NCBI GenBank assembly: GCA_963989245.1 | Contig: OZ022345.1 | Span: 22,665,696-22,729,695 of the forward strand | Direction: 5' to 3' | From: Nansenia antarctica | Lineage: Eukaryota; Chordata; Actinopteri; Argentiniformes; Microstomatidae | DNA: 64,000 bases | Shown: positions 1 through 10,747 of the stretch, piece after piece | Numbering within the stretch: position 1 is the first letter of the stretch | Layout: the number at the start of each line of letters is the position of its first letter | Position numbers and translations under genes: made by a program | Notes under the pieces: generated by a model | Database searches by the model: none | Seen by the model: only the letters and a program-made list of their open reading frames with translations | What the model was told of the DNA's origin: nothing

Positions 1-830
1 TGTACAATCATGAAATAAATTGTGGTGTTTGACAGCGGATGATGGTAGACATATTTAATGTAAAGTTATCTATCTTAAGTTTTCTATCCACAGGCTGATA
101 TGTGCATGATAGGCGCGAATTCCCCCCCCCCCCCCTTGGTGGTATAAATATTGCGGCATACCAAAACAACTCGCAATCTAATCCGAGCAGTTGTTATTAT
201 GTAATATTATTGATGGATGTGAAATTTTTGATGGAGCGCAGTGAGCGGGAGACTCATCAAGGACATGTAGTTAATTAATGCAGTGGACAGCGGCTGTTTC
301 TCCAGCGTTCCTGTCACTTCGGATTTCGGAACGTCATAAAATTAAATATGTAAGTCATGCATTTTTCCATGTTTCCCCATTGATGGTATATGACGCCGTA
401 AATTTTACTTAAGTTCAGCCGCGAAGTTGTTGCACTGTTGTCCTAAATCAGTGCAGACTGGCAGGGTAGGAGCACAGGTTTCATACAGGTTAGAGCGCCG
501 TTATTCTGTCATGGTCTGACAATGAAACATTGTTCTTTTTTATTTGATGACTTGTTTGATCGATTGATAGCGTAAAAGTGAAGTTGTGAATGAGTCGCGA
601 GCGTCAATGCTTTTCTACGATATTCCTGATGACGTATCGGTCTTGAAGGGTTGTCCCTCTTCCATGATTTCTCAGGTGTGTTGATAATAAACGAAAAAAT
701 ATGCTTATAGCACACGCAACAGAAATAAACACAGCTGAAGAAGGCATTGCGAGATGTGAGAATTCGCCGGCAACATAACGCGTCACCCGTACCGCGTCCT
801 TTTAAACCACTGCTGATGACGTAGCCGTCG
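1..830. other. Unassigned flank, probably polr3gl intron
   Basis: I see no coding exon or complete transposon here. A run of C lies at about 121-135. A motif reading TGATGACGTA followed by a GAAGGG and GTCCC string occurs twice (about 630-655 and 808-842), suggesting remnants of related small repeats. Because polr3gl runs on + and its earlier exons are not in the window, this stretch is probably intronic, but that is inference. Confidence 0.4.
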
Positions 831-966
831 TGAAGGGCCGTCCCAATTCAAAGGGGTAGATTTCAACCCCTATGGCTTGTGGCTCTGTTCGAAGGCCTTG
901 GCTTCGAATCGAGTCACACTCGAAAACGAGCCATAGGGGTAGAAAGGGAATCGGGATTGGGCCAAA
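831..966. mobile_element. Palindromic MITE-like repeat
   Basis: The two ends are imperfect inverted copies: the left arm contains GGCCGTCCCAATTC and AACCCCTATGGCT, and the right arm read in reverse gives GGCCCAATCCCGATTCC and ACCCCTATGGCT. There is no ORF. The short, palindromic form fits a MITE; the superfamily is not clear. Confidence 0.45.
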
Positions 967-969
967 GTA

Positions 970-1372
970 AGGTGAAATGTTAAGTGAACTTGAAAGTGAT
1001 AAGAGCCAATCAGTAGCTCTTATCGGAATGAACGAACTACTGATTGGCTGGTAAGCATGCTTACCCTGGCCACATTAAACAGCGGGCTGAGGCATCGGAA
1101 AAAATAAAAAAGACATTTTCACGCATTCGAATGTACGCGAGGGAAAGCAGAGAGAGAAGTGCTTATAATGCAATGCAATGCAAGCAAGCAGAATAGCGAG
1201 TGCTTACTCCTGCAGGTGGCACCAAAATGAATGACTCCTGCTGCCCTGGGACCTAAAATACGACTCTTTTAATGAAAACAAACAAACGGTTACATGCACT
1301 TTTATTTTAATATTTTCACTGTCCTTTTTTCGTTGGGTAAGCACTGCTTACTATGCTTATATGGTCCTTGTG
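970..1372 (-). mobile_element. Fragment of ZMYM1-like hAT 5' terminus
   Basis: This block is clearly homologous to about 31440-31836, the 5' end of the hAT at 30810-31850. Shared landmarks are the CCAATCAGTAGCTCTTATCGG string, AAACAGCGGG, the ACGCATTCGAATGTACGCG string and the terminal GTAAGCACTGCTTA. No coding part is retained and no target duplication was found, so it is a truncated copy. Confidence 0.6.
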
Positions 1373-1443
1373 TTCCTGTCATATATGACAGAAAGCTCGC
1401 AAGCAATAAACTGTTTTTGTGCACAGTGTTTGAGTGTGCAGAT

Positions 1444-3273
1444 CAGGGTTTCCGTTAACCGGTAATTACCGGTCTTTGTCCGGTAAAATTTGTTGAAGTC
1501 CGACAAATTGAAAACTCGTCGGACATAAATGTCCGGTGAAAATAATTCCCTCTAAGCACAATTTGAATACAATTCGCTAAAGTTCACATTCTGATTCCTT
1601 CTATTTTAAAAAAGACGAATATATAGGCTATGTATTTCTTTTATTATGATATGATTTGACACCGGCATGATGATGACTCCTAATGTGTAGGCTGCCTATG
1701 CGAAACAGCGGTTGTTTCCGGTGTGCGCTATAACTCGTGCACAATCGAGTCGAGGCAGAGAGGAGGATAGCGATGTTTCTCTCTGTGAGAGTGTGATTAT
1801 GCAAGCCTTTTCTGAAAGGGATGAGAACCCGATTGTTTCAGCTTCTCCCAGGGAGAAAGTGGTAGAGTTACCATCCTCCCCGAGTCCTACCATACCATCC
1901 GCTGACAGCCTATCTCTGCCTGTAACCGGCGAGCGATTGCGTGTCGCTCAAGTAGCTGATCAGTCATTAAACAAATGTTTTTTACATGCAGCTAGTGAGG
2001 AATCTGAAATAGGGGGCAACGTAGTTTATTTCCTTAACGATGGGATATTAATGCGTAAATGGTCTCCTCCTAATGCAAATGGATGTGAGTGGAATACTGT
2101 AAAACAAGTGGTTGTGCCTGTGGGTTATAGACAACAGGTGTTATCTGTAGCACATGAGAGCCAGTGGTCAGGACATTTAGGTATAACTAAAACTTATCAG
2201 CTGATATTGAAACATTTCTTTTGGCCCGGACTGAAGGCGGATGTTGCCAAGCACTGCCGCTGTTGCCATACTTGTCAGATGGCGGGTAAGCCTAATCAAT
2301 CCATTCCACCTGCACCATTGCATCCCATTCCTGCTATAGGGGAGCCATTTGAACGTGTAATAATTGATTGTGTTGGACCTTTGCCTAGGACTAAAAGTGG
2401 AAGTCAGTATTTGCTCACTATTATGTGCACTGCTACTCGTTTTCCCGAAGCTGTTCCGTTGCGTAACATATCAGCCAGCTCAGTGGTGAAAGCTTTAACA
2501 ACGTTTTTTTCCACATTCGGTCTTCCTCTTGTTATACAATCTGACCAGGGCACTAACTTTCAGTCTAAGCTTTTCAAACAAGCCCTAAGAACGTTAGGGG
2601 TACGATGTCACGCCAGAAGCCTACATGCTTGCACTGTTCAATAAAATGTTATACATCTAGACATTGTGGTATTTCTTTATATACGTATCCCAGCCTGCCT
2701 ATTGTTTCTCAATAAACAGTTATGTTCTCCTCATTGTCATACTCCCGAGTCCGATTAAGTATGATTTGACAGGCAGCTAAACGAAATGCCTTCCCAACCA
2801 GCGAGACCTGGTTATAGAAATGACGTTGTTTTATTGATAAAAAAAGGGTAAAACTGGAAAGAGAAAATAGAAAACTCACATTAATCCCAAACAATTTAAC
2901 AAACTTCAGTTAACGTAATGTGGAGTCCGTTCATTGATCGATGCTGTCTGTTCAGTTCCCAGTGAGGCGCCCGTTCAGCGCTGGACATAATGGCATAGCG
3001 CGCATGCGAATCATGTTATCATATATTATATAGCTCGCATCTAATCGTATCGGATGAGAAATAGACATTAAATGGCATATATAGGCCGCTACACAACAGT
3101 AATCACCGCGACAAACAGCTATATTAGATTTGGAGAAAAAAAAAATATGATTTTGATTATTATTTTTTTTATAATATTTTAATATGATGACCGGAATATA
3201 TCACGTTTGTCCGGTAAATCGAAATCTTCCCGGACACGATGTCCGGCGGCAATTTTTTCTAACGGAAACCCTG
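1444..3273 (+). mobile_element. hAT-like element with gypsy cargo, copy 1
   Basis: The termini are exact inverted repeats (CAGGGTTTCCGTTA at the left, TAACGGAAACCCTG at the right) flanked by a perfect 8-bp target duplication GTGCAGAT (1436-1443 and 3274-3281), the signature of hAT insertion. Subterminal DNA is rich in CCGG/GTCCGG words. The centre (about 1711-2625) is not hAT sequence but a fragment of a Ty3/gypsy pol gene. Copy 2 (6530-8349) is almost identical but sits in a different target, and copy 3 (58932-61648, reversed) shares the ends with other cargo. The element lies upstream of polr3gl exon 6334-6422, probably in an intron. Confidence 0.85.
1712..2644 (+). CDS. Truncated Ty3/gypsy integrase ORF in copy 1
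   Basis: The open frame is 310 codons; the first true ATG is near 1799, so the upstream part is likely untranslated pol remnant. It covers the end of a gypsy polyprotein: the integrase H2C2 zinc-binding region (GHLGITKTY then CRCCHTC) and the start of the core with two acidic residues (VIIDCVGPLP and QSDQGTNF). The frame leaves gypsy similarity just after TLGV and ends in an unrelated tail, so the third catalytic acidic residue is missing. It should be catalytically dead, but could still bind DNA or zinc if expressed. It runs in the same strand as polr3gl. The long frame may be due only to recent capture. Confidence 0.7.
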   Translation: MFPVCAITRAQSSRGREEDSDVSLCESVIMQAFSERDENPIVSASPREKVVELPSSPSPTIPSADSLSLPVTGERLRVAQVADQSLNKCFLHAASEESEIGGNVVYFLNDGILMRKWSPPNANGCEWNTVKQVVVPVGYRQQVLSVAHESQWSGHLGITKTYQLILKHFFWPGLKADVAKHCRCCHTCQMAGKPNQSIPPAPLHPIPAIGEPFERVIIDCVGPLPRTKSGSQYLLTIMCTATRFPEAVPLRNISASSVVKALTTFFSTFGLPLVIQSDQGTNFQSKLFKQALRTLGVRCHARSLHACTVQ

Positions 3274-3281
3274 GTGCAGAT

Positions 3282-3838
3282 GCTGTTATTTTGCATCTCT
3301 TTTTTTGCATTACTCTTCAGTTCCAGCACCTCAGCAAAGTCTGATAACGGATGAACGGTGGTATTTTCACTATTTGCAGTAATCATATTGAAATGTCTAG
3401 AAAATATTAGCAGAATATATACAATGAAATGAAATAGACTAGATGCATTGCCAAGGAAGACATTAGATGTGACCAGATGCAGACCAGACCAAAACCCTCA
3501 GGAGTGAGAAATTTTTGGTGTGATTGCTATTGTGTTGTAGCCCTGGAATTTCAGTTTTTCTTTTTTGTTTGAACTTTGCATCTTCCACTTTATTTTCCAC
3601 TTTTCATTTTACACAAGTAAATGTAGTGTACTTTGAAGTAAATGTACCGTAACTTACTTTCTGCAAAGATAACGAAACAAAAAAAAACTTTTCAGGATAG
3701 AAGCAAAATTGCGGCATTTCTGATTGTTGCCTAATACTTGACAGACAGTTGTACAGTCAACTATTCTGTCTATGATTACTATAAATCAAACCATTTTTAT
3801 AATGAAATATTCATTCTTGTGAAAATCATTCAAACTAT
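3282..3838. other. Intronic sequence, no feature seen
   Basis: This is AT-rich DNA between hAT copy 1 and the L2 LINE. I found no exon, TIR or clear repeat here. Confidence 0.4.
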
Positions 3839-3840
3839 GG

Positions 3841-6120
3841 AATGAATGAATGAATGAATGGTCTTTATTGTCATTGATATAGTACAGGTACCAAACAACG
3901 AAATTTGGGAGGGGGGGCTCCCCTGGTGCTAGGAAAGAAAGAAAAAAAACTAAAAAAACAAGAAGGGAAAGGAGCTGGTTTACATAAATAAAGGCTATGT
4001 ACACTATCCACTATACTATACTGTACAGATAAAACACTGTGCTGTACTCTATGCTATGCTATACCTATTCTAACATTTCCTATTTCTCTGCAACCTTATG
4101 TACCCTAGGGTTGTCATATTGCACATAGTGTTATTGCACATTCATTTAAAGTGTCGCAGTTTGCAGGCTTGAAATGTACACATTTGTGCCTCAGCACTAC
4201 ACCTGATTTTTCAATCCAGCAGCTGCCATCAATCCGTCCAGACTGTCCAGGGCCCAGAACCTAGGTCTTTGCTGTGTTCAGGGCCTGGATGGCCCTGGGG
4301 TAGAAGCTGAGCTTCAGTCTGTTTGTCCTGTACCGCCTGTTCGAGGGCAGCCGAGCAAAGTGTTCGTACCCAGGGTGAGATGGGTCTCTGGAGATCTTGG
4401 AGGCCTTCCTGAGGCAGCGTGTGTTGTACAGCTCTTCCAGAGAGGGGAGGGGGGCGCCGGTGATCTTCTGGGCCGTTCTCACGACTCTCTGTAGCGCATT
4501 CCTCTCTGCGGCTGTGCAGCTGGAGAACCAGTTGCAGATGCAGTAGGTGAGGATGCTCTCCACTGCGCAGCTGTAGAAGGCCACCAGTATCTCCTGTCTG
4601 GTGTGGTCCTTCCTGAGGACTCTCAGGAAGAAGAGCCGCTGTTGTGCCTTCTTGATGATGGCTGCTGTGTTGTTCTTCCAGGACAGGTCATCCTGTATGT
4701 GCACCCCCAGGAATCGGAGGATTGAGACTCTCTCCACGCTCCCTCCGTCGATGAGCAGGGGCTGGACCTCAGATTTTTTTCCTCCTGAAGTCCACGATGA
4801 TTTCCTGGGTCTTTGACTGGTTCAGCAGCAGGTTGTTAACCTTGCACAGCTTGCTCAGCTGCTCTACCTCATCCCTGTACGCCGCCTCGTCCCCCCCCCG
4901 AGATGCAGCCCACCACGGTGGTGTCGTCTGCAAACTTTACGATGGAGTTGCTGGGGTGGACGGGGGTGAAGTCGTAGGTGTAGAGGTTGTAGAGGATGGG
5001 GCTTAGCACGCAGCCCTGGGGGGACCCAGTGCTGAGTCTGAGGGCTGTGGAGGTGTGGGAGCCCACCCGCACTCTCTGGGGGCGGTCGGACAGGAAGTCC
5101 TTGATCCATGCACATATAGAGTGTGATAGTCCCAGGTCTAGTAGTTTGGTCACTAGCCTGGCTGGAAGGATGGTGTTGAAGGCAGAGCTGAAGTCCACAA
5201 AGAGCAGTCTCGCATAGCTGTTTGAGAGCTGGAGAGAGTGGTGTTTGTGTTGTGGTTACCTCCGTTCGCCCCTCGTCGAACCGGGCGTAGAAGGAGTTCA
5301 GCTTTTCCGCCGGCAGGGGGTCGTCCTCTGCGGCTGTGAGCCTGTTGGCTCTGAAGTTTGTCATGTGCTGAACCCCCTGCCACACCCGCCTGGAGTCGTT
5401 GCTCAGGAAGCATTCCTCAATCTTCTCTCTGTGGTCTGCCTTGGCCTCCCGGATTCCGCGCTTTAGGTTAGCCCTGGTGGTGCTGTACAGCAGTGTGCCC
5501 TTCCCTGCGAAGGCGTTGTCCCTCTCATTGATCAGTTTTTGGACCTTCCCAGTCATCCATGGCTTCGTGTTGGGGTAGACCCGGACCCGTTTGTCCACGG
5601 TGACTGAGTTGGTGCAGTTCACTATGTGGTTCAGAACCGACGACGTGAACTGTTCCAGGTCCTCATGCTCATATTCCTGCCATGAGGTGTCATTCAGGCA
5701 GATCTGCAGTGGAGCGGACCCTGCTGGCCAGGTTCTGACAGTCTTAGTGGTGATGGGAGCACTTTTCCTCATGGTAGTGTAGGCTGGGATCAGGAGGATT
5801 GACACATGGTCAGACATGCCTAGATGAGCTAGCGGTCTAGCCTTGTAAGCAAGCTTGATGTTGGTGTATACCTTATCCAGTGTTTTTTCTCCTCTTGTTG
5901 CACATTTAACATGCTGATAGAACTTCGGTAGTACTACCTTCAGGTCAGCATGATTAAAGTCTCCGGCGATTATATGGACTGCAATGCTCCCTGTTGTTAG
6001 TGTTTTGTAAGTCAGAATGTTATGAATGACTGTGTATGCTTTCTGGGTGAACATTGTTGGCAGTGTATGGTTGAACAAGCTTCTTTTGAGATATGAATGA
6101 AGTGATTGGCCAACATGCAT
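3841..6120 (-). mobile_element. L2/CR1-clade LINE, defective
   Basis: A non-LTR retrotransposon runs on -. The 3' end is a TGAATG-type repeat (3841-3860) preceded by a 3'UTR that recurs at 26682-27067 and 53519-53600 (shared GGTACCAAACAACGAAATTT). The coding part includes the end of the AP endonuclease domain (AGDFNHADL, GMSDHVS), a linker, reverse transcriptase with SPQGCVLSP and FADDTTVV, and the C-terminal region. It is 5' truncated, and the RT fingers are deleted between the linker and the palm. It lies between hAT copy 1 and polr3gl exon 6334-6422. Confidence 0.85.
4261..6120 (-). pseudogene. Broken L2 endonuclease-reverse transcriptase ORF2
   Basis: Three frame segments belong to one former ORF2. 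The segment starting at 6120 holds the endonuclease end and linker. The segment at 5198-4869 holds RT motifs beginning DFSSAFNT and including the FADDT active-site aspartates. The segment at 4737-4261 holds the C-terminal thumb and tail (FLGVHIQDDLSW, RYRTNRLKLSFYPRAI). Frame changes lie between them, and an internal deletion removes the first RT motifs. The protein cannot be made as one piece, so the copy is dead. Confidence 0.85.
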
Positions 6121-6333
6121 GTTAGTAATGCAGACTGTATGAAGAGTTGTGACTCTGTGACTTCAGTATTGAACACTGTGACTTAGCGACCGTAAACAAC
6201 TGTAATACTTTTAATAATTGACCAATTTACATTATTATTGTCATGTTATATATGGCCATAATGTCATACACATTTTGAACAATGTTGATATCATAAGATT
6301 CTATTTGTTTTTCTTATTTTCCCTCTATTCAAG

Positions 6334-6422
6334 ATACATCTCTAACTCTGGAGACACCAGTGGGACCCAAACCCAGTAAAAAGCCCCGATTGGACAAAGA
6401 GGAGATAATCCGTAAGCTAGAG
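6334..6422 (+). CDS. polr3gl: polr3gl exon (acidic linker start)
   Basis: This is a coding exon of the RNA polymerase III subunit RPC7-like protein, part of the Pol III-specific RPC3-RPC6-RPC7 subcomplex used in initiation. It follows a polypyrimidine tract and AG at 6332-6333 and ends at a GTAGGA donor. The first two bases complete a codon; the rest reads on to KEEIIRKLE. Joined to the next exon, the KLE-TLEKKEEEV junction matches the vertebrate POLR3GL sequence as I recall it. Earlier exons are not in the window and presumably lie to the left. Flanking introns are occupied by an L2 LINE and hAT copy 2. Confidence 0.85.
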
Positions 6423-6529
6423 GTAGGATCTCGTCCACAACACTGAATGAATAAACTTCTAACCTCATATAGCCTTATAGGCACATAACTTCAGTCAATA
6501 CACTTTTCACAGACTCTGTGTGCGTGTAT

Positions 6530-8349
6530 CAGGGTTTCCGTTAACCGGTAATTCCCGGACTTTGTCCGGTAAAAGTTGTTGAAGTCCGACAAATTGAAAA
6601 CTCGTCGGACATAAATGTCCGGTGAAAATAATTCCCTCTAAGCACAATTTGAATACAATTCGCTAAAGTTCACATTCTGATTCCTTCTATTTTAAAAAAG
6701 ACGAATATATAGGCTATGTATTTATTTTATTATGATATGATTTGACACCGGCATGATGATGACTCCTAATGTGTAGGCTGCCTATGCGAAACAGCGGTTG
6801 TTTCCGGTGTGCGCTATAACTCGTGCACAATCGAGTCGAGGCAGAGAGGAGGATAGCGATGTTTCTCTCTGTGATAGTGTGATTATGCAAGCCTTTTCTG
6901 AAAGGGATGAGAACCCGATTGTTTCAGCTTCTCCCAGGGAGAAAGTGGTAGAGTTACCATCCTCCCCGAGTCCTACCATACCATCCGCTGACAGCCTATC
7001 TCTGCCTGTAACCGGCGAGCGATTGCGTGTCGCTCAAGTAGCTGATCAGTCATTAAACAAATGTTTTTTACATGCAGCTAGTGAGGAATCTGAAATAGGG
7101 GGCAACGTAGTTTATTTCCTTAACGATGGGATATTAATGCGTAAATGGTCTCCTCCTTATGCAAATGGTTGTGAGTGGAATACTGTAAAACAAGTGGTTG
7201 TGCCTGTGGGTTATAGACAACAGGTGTTATCTGTAGCACATGAGAGCCAGTGGTCAGGACATTTAGGTATAACTAAAACTTAACAGCTGATATTGAAACA
7301 TTTCTTTTGGCCCGGACTGAAGGCGGATGTTGCCAAGCACTGCCGCTGTTGCCATACTTGTCAGATGGCGGGTAAGCCTAATCAATCCATTCCACCCGCA
7401 CCATTGCATCCCATTCCTGCTATAGGGGAGCCATTTGAACGTGTAATAATTGATTGTGTTGGACCTTTGCCTAGGACTAAAAGTGGAAGTCAGTATTTGC
7501 TTACTATTATGTGCGCTGCTACTCGTTTTCCCGAAGCTGTTCCGTTGCGTAACATATCAGCCAGCTCAGTGGTGAAAGCTTTAACAACGTTTTTTTCCAC
7601 ATTCGGTCTTCCTCTTGTTATACAATCTGACCAGGGCACTAACTTTCAGTCTAAGCTTTTCAAACAAGCCCTAAGAACGTTAGGGGTACGATGTCACGCC
7701 AGAAGCCTACATGCTTGCACTGTTCAATAAAATGTTATACATCTAGACATTGTGGTATTTCTTTATATACGTATCCCAGCCTGCCTATTGTTTCTCAATA
7801 AACAGTTATGTTCTCCTCATTGACATACTCCCGAGTCCGATTAAGTATGATTTGACAGGCAGCTAAACGAAATGCCTTCCCAACCAGCGAGACCTGGTTA
7901 TAGAAATGACGTTGTTTTATTGATAAAAAAAAGGGTAAAACTGGAAAGAGAAAATAGAAAACTCACATTAATCCCAAACAATTTAACAAACTTCAGTTAA
8001 CGTAATGTGGAGTCTGTTCATTGATCGATGCTGTCTGTTCAGTTCCCAGTGAGGCGCCCGTTCAGCGCTGGACATAATGGCATAGCGCGCATGCGAATCA
8101 TGTTATATTATTATATATTATATAGCTCGCATCTAATCGTATCGGATGAGAAATAGACATTAAATGGCATATATAGGCCGCTACACAACAGTAATCACCG
8201 CGACAAACAGCTATATTATATATATTTTTTTTATTTATTTTTTATTTTTTTATTTTAATATGATGACCGGAATATATCACGTTTGTCCGATAAATCGAAA
8301 TCTTCCCGGACACGATGTCCGGCGGCAATTTTTTCTAACGGAAACCCTG
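6530..8349 (+). mobile_element. hAT-like element with gypsy cargo, copy 2
   Basis: It has the same terminal repeats as copy 1 and a perfect but different 8-bp target duplication, GCGTGTAT (6522-6529 and 8350-8357). The internal sequence is nearly identical to copy 1, including the captured gypsy segment with the same borders. So the chimaera transposed as a unit after capture, rather than arising by local tandem duplication. It sits wholly inside the polr3gl intron between exons 6334-6422 and 8501-8614, same strand as the gene. Confidence 0.9.
6798..7730 (+). pseudogene. Gypsy integrase cargo of copy 2, one stop
   Basis: This is the same truncated integrase as in copy 1, but a TAT codon has become TAA at 7281-7283 within the GITKTY-Q region of the H2C2 domain, splitting the frame into 6798-7283 and 7293-7730. 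Other visible changes include a Glu to Asp change and an Asn to Tyr change in the N-terminal part. The terminal catalytic residue is missing here too, with the same cargo border. The copies share ancestry and are decaying separately. Confidence 0.8.
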
Positions 8350-8500
8350 GCGTGTATGTGTGCAAGGATGTACATAAAGAGTCCTTAGAAATCTGTATGT
8401 GACAACAAGGGAATAACTGTAATTTAGCTGCAAGCTTTGAGTATTTGATCTTTGGATGAGTATCTTCAGTTACCTTGTATTCATTTGCTTAATCTTTCAG

Positions 8501-8614
8501 ACGCTCGAGAAGAAAGAGGAGGAAGTGAGTTCAGATGAAGAGGAAGGGGAAAAGAAAAAGCCAGAGGAGGAGGAGCAGGAGGGAGAGGAAGAGTATGATG
8601 AGGAGTTTGAAGAG
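8501..8614 (+). CDS. polr3gl: polr3gl exon (acidic region)
   Basis: This 38-codon exon is in phase 0 at both ends, between TTTCAG and GTATGC. It starts TLEKKEEEVSSDEEEGEKKK and continues as a Glu-rich stretch ending EEYDEEFEE. The acidic tract is the low-complexity region typical of RPC7/RPC7-like before the conserved tail. It joins KLE of the preceding exon and ETDYIMSYF of the next without a frame change. Confidence 0.9.
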
Positions 8615-8889
8615 GTATGCATCCTTTTCTATCTATCTCAGAAAAGTATTTGAAATAATACAAATAAAAGATTAACAGGATCTTAGCCTCATGGCAAGGT
8701 CACAGGATCAAACCCCTGTCTGAGAATGGTCAAGGGAGACGATCTATAACAATTCATGTGAGAGGCCACGTCCCCCTAAAATCCTTCTTTCACTGACTCT
8801 GATGGTTCATAGGGTGGATGTCCCCTTTGACAGGAATTAGTTTTTACAGTCGCATTGAATGTGTCCTGAAATGTAATGTGTCCCTGCAG

Positions 8890-8976
8890 GAGACAGACTA
8901 CATCATGTCGTACTTTGACAATGGAGAGGAGTTCGGAGGGGATAGTGACGACAACATAGATGAGGCCATTTACTGA
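8890..8976 (+). CDS. polr3gl: polr3gl last coding exon
   Basis: The exon begins after TCCCTGCAG, encodes ETDYIMSYFDNGEEFGG and ends in a run of Ser/Asp/Asn with DEAIY before TGA at 8974-8976. This strongly conserved C-terminal tail distinguishes POLR3GL (DYIMSYFDNG) from POLR3G (DYINSYFEDG), from memory of the vertebrate paralogs. Retention of all three splice sites and frames indicates a working host gene despite the transposon-filled introns. Confidence 0.92.
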   Translation, partial: ETDYIMSYFDNGEEFGGDSDDNIDEAIY

Positions 8977-9860
8977 TGCATACCCTACTTGATCTCAAAT
9001 CAACTTCCTACCCCCTATGCACTTGTCTAAACCTGGGAGGATTGGATTATCAGAGGGCACAATGGAGCTGATAACCATACTGCTCACATCTATCCAATCT
9101 TCTCAGACCTACACAAGTGCGTTGTGAGATTGATATGCAACACTCCAGAGCTGAATGTAATAGTTTGATAGTAAGATTGATCTCTTACAGGGCATGGCAT
9201 GTTATGCTTTTTAAATGGCGGTGTGTGGTGGTTTTATCTAAGCATGTCATTACTCAGAACCTAAAGTAGGTCTCCTATACCAGCCATTCCCCGTTTTAGT
9301 TTTAGTATTTTTCTAGTTTTCTTTTTACTCACTTTGTATAAACATTACTGTACATAGCGTTATACCCTATTCCTAACGTCAACTTTTTGTAATCAAGGAC
9401 AGGCCCCTATCTGGGCCTACCTGCCAGAACCCAAGCTGTGGTTTACGTTTTGATATAATTGTTTTAAGTATGTTACTACAGAGACAACAAGAGAGATGTT
9501 GAGATAAATATTACCTCATTACCTCTGGTTAGGACCCGCCCCTCCTATGTTTGTATTGACTTCCTCTCACACTATTTTTCCTGCACTCCAGTTGTCTAAT
9601 GAGACAGATCAGCCTAGGATGTTACTACAATACTGTTCTAAGCAAAATGATCAATCGTTTGTTGATTTTGTAAATAATGTCTATATTTCTCTATTCATTG
9701 TCATTTTTGTTTTGTTTCGGTTGTTACATATGTTGTTGTTTTGTTTGAATTGTGTTAATATCTTTTTTTGTTCTGGTGTCAGGTTATACCTGCAAAGAAA
9801 ATATACTTTAGACTACTTTTGCACTTGCACCAACTTGCCTTCTTGTCTTATCTACAATAG
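8977..9860 (+). other. polr3gl 3'UTR and downstream sequence
   Basis: No second coding region is evident. The 3'UTR must start here, but I cannot point to a clear AATAAA signal with a matching cleavage site. The open frame at 9547-9864 is Phe/Leu-rich and unlike any family I know, so I do not call it. Confidence 0.5.
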
Positions 9861-10112
9861 TTAGGGGGGGGGGTCAGAATATGCCTGCATGACTTTCATG
9901 CTAGCATATTCTGACCCCCCCCCCCCCCCCCCCCCTCAAAATGCTCCCTGTTATAACTACAAGCATGTACTTTCAGGGGTACCACCCAGTGACCTAAAGA
10001 TGTCACCACAAACAATATGACGTGTCTCAGACTTTGCAAACAATAGTTAGGGGGGGGGGGGGTCAGAATATGCCAGCATGAAAGGCAGGCTGCCATATTC
10101 TGACCCCCTCCC
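9861..10112. repeat. Pair of GGGGTCAGAATATGC hairpins
   Basis: Two near-palindromes lie about 180 bp apart. The first (about 9864-9935) folds G-run, GTCAGAATATGCCTGCATGA against TCATGCTAGCATATTCTGAC and a C-run with a 3-base loop. The second (about 10049-10112) has the same arms with a different loop. Each is preceded by CAATAGTTAG and followed by CTCAAAATGCTCCCTGTT, so the whole unit is duplicated. No ORF is present. Confidence 0.75.
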
Positions 10113-10747
10113 TCAAAATGCTCCCTGTTCCAACTACAAACATATGCTTTCTAGCAGTGGTGTAGGTGACTGAAGTGGGTAGTCTATATTATAAAAGCAA
10201 ACATTCTGAAATTGTTCGGTTTTTACATCAGTGGTGGATAAGAAGTGCAGTGAGCAAAACATGTAGGTTAACCACAATACATGTGAGGGGGGATAACTAA
10301 TATAATACATAAACGTATTACTTGTAAACTATTATGTATTCTAAGTGCTCTCGTAGTGTATTATCGTATTTGCTGAGTGGTAGAAACTGATGGTAGAAAC
10401 ACTCATCTTGTCGAAAGAACAGCGCAGATCACCGGCCAATCAGATAGCGCCTTATAATCAGCTAATGAATATTACGAGTTACCAATCGAGACGGCAAAAC
10501 AGGGAAATGTTTGTCTCAAAAATACATACGTAAATCCAAGCAGAGCAAAACACGGTTCACAAAACACGGTTCACAGATGGAGAGATATTTGCGGGTCGAT
10601 AGCAAAACACGCTTGCGTGGATCTGTTCACGCACGCGTGAATTCTTTTTACGACACACGACTCAAGAGATGTGTGCGGATGGATAGCAAAACACGGTTGC
10701 GTATTATACTTTCGTACGTGTGTATTTATGATATAAATCTATCTCCA
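10113..10747. other. Non-coding stretch with small internal repeats
   Basis: I see no gene. Between about 10560 and 10705 a segment with GGATGGATAGCAAAACACGG-like words is repeated two to three times with divergence, probably part of an old repeat. Nothing else was assigned. Confidence 0.4.

Noticed and set aside
4864..5060. His/Pro-rich end of the 418-codon LINE frame
   Set aside because: Beyond the linker this frame is out of register with RT, which is read in the frame of 5198-4869.
9547..9864. A 105-codon plus-strand gene
   Set aside because: Low-complexity Phe/Leu composition, no recognised domain, located in polr3gl 3' flank; no support beyond being open.
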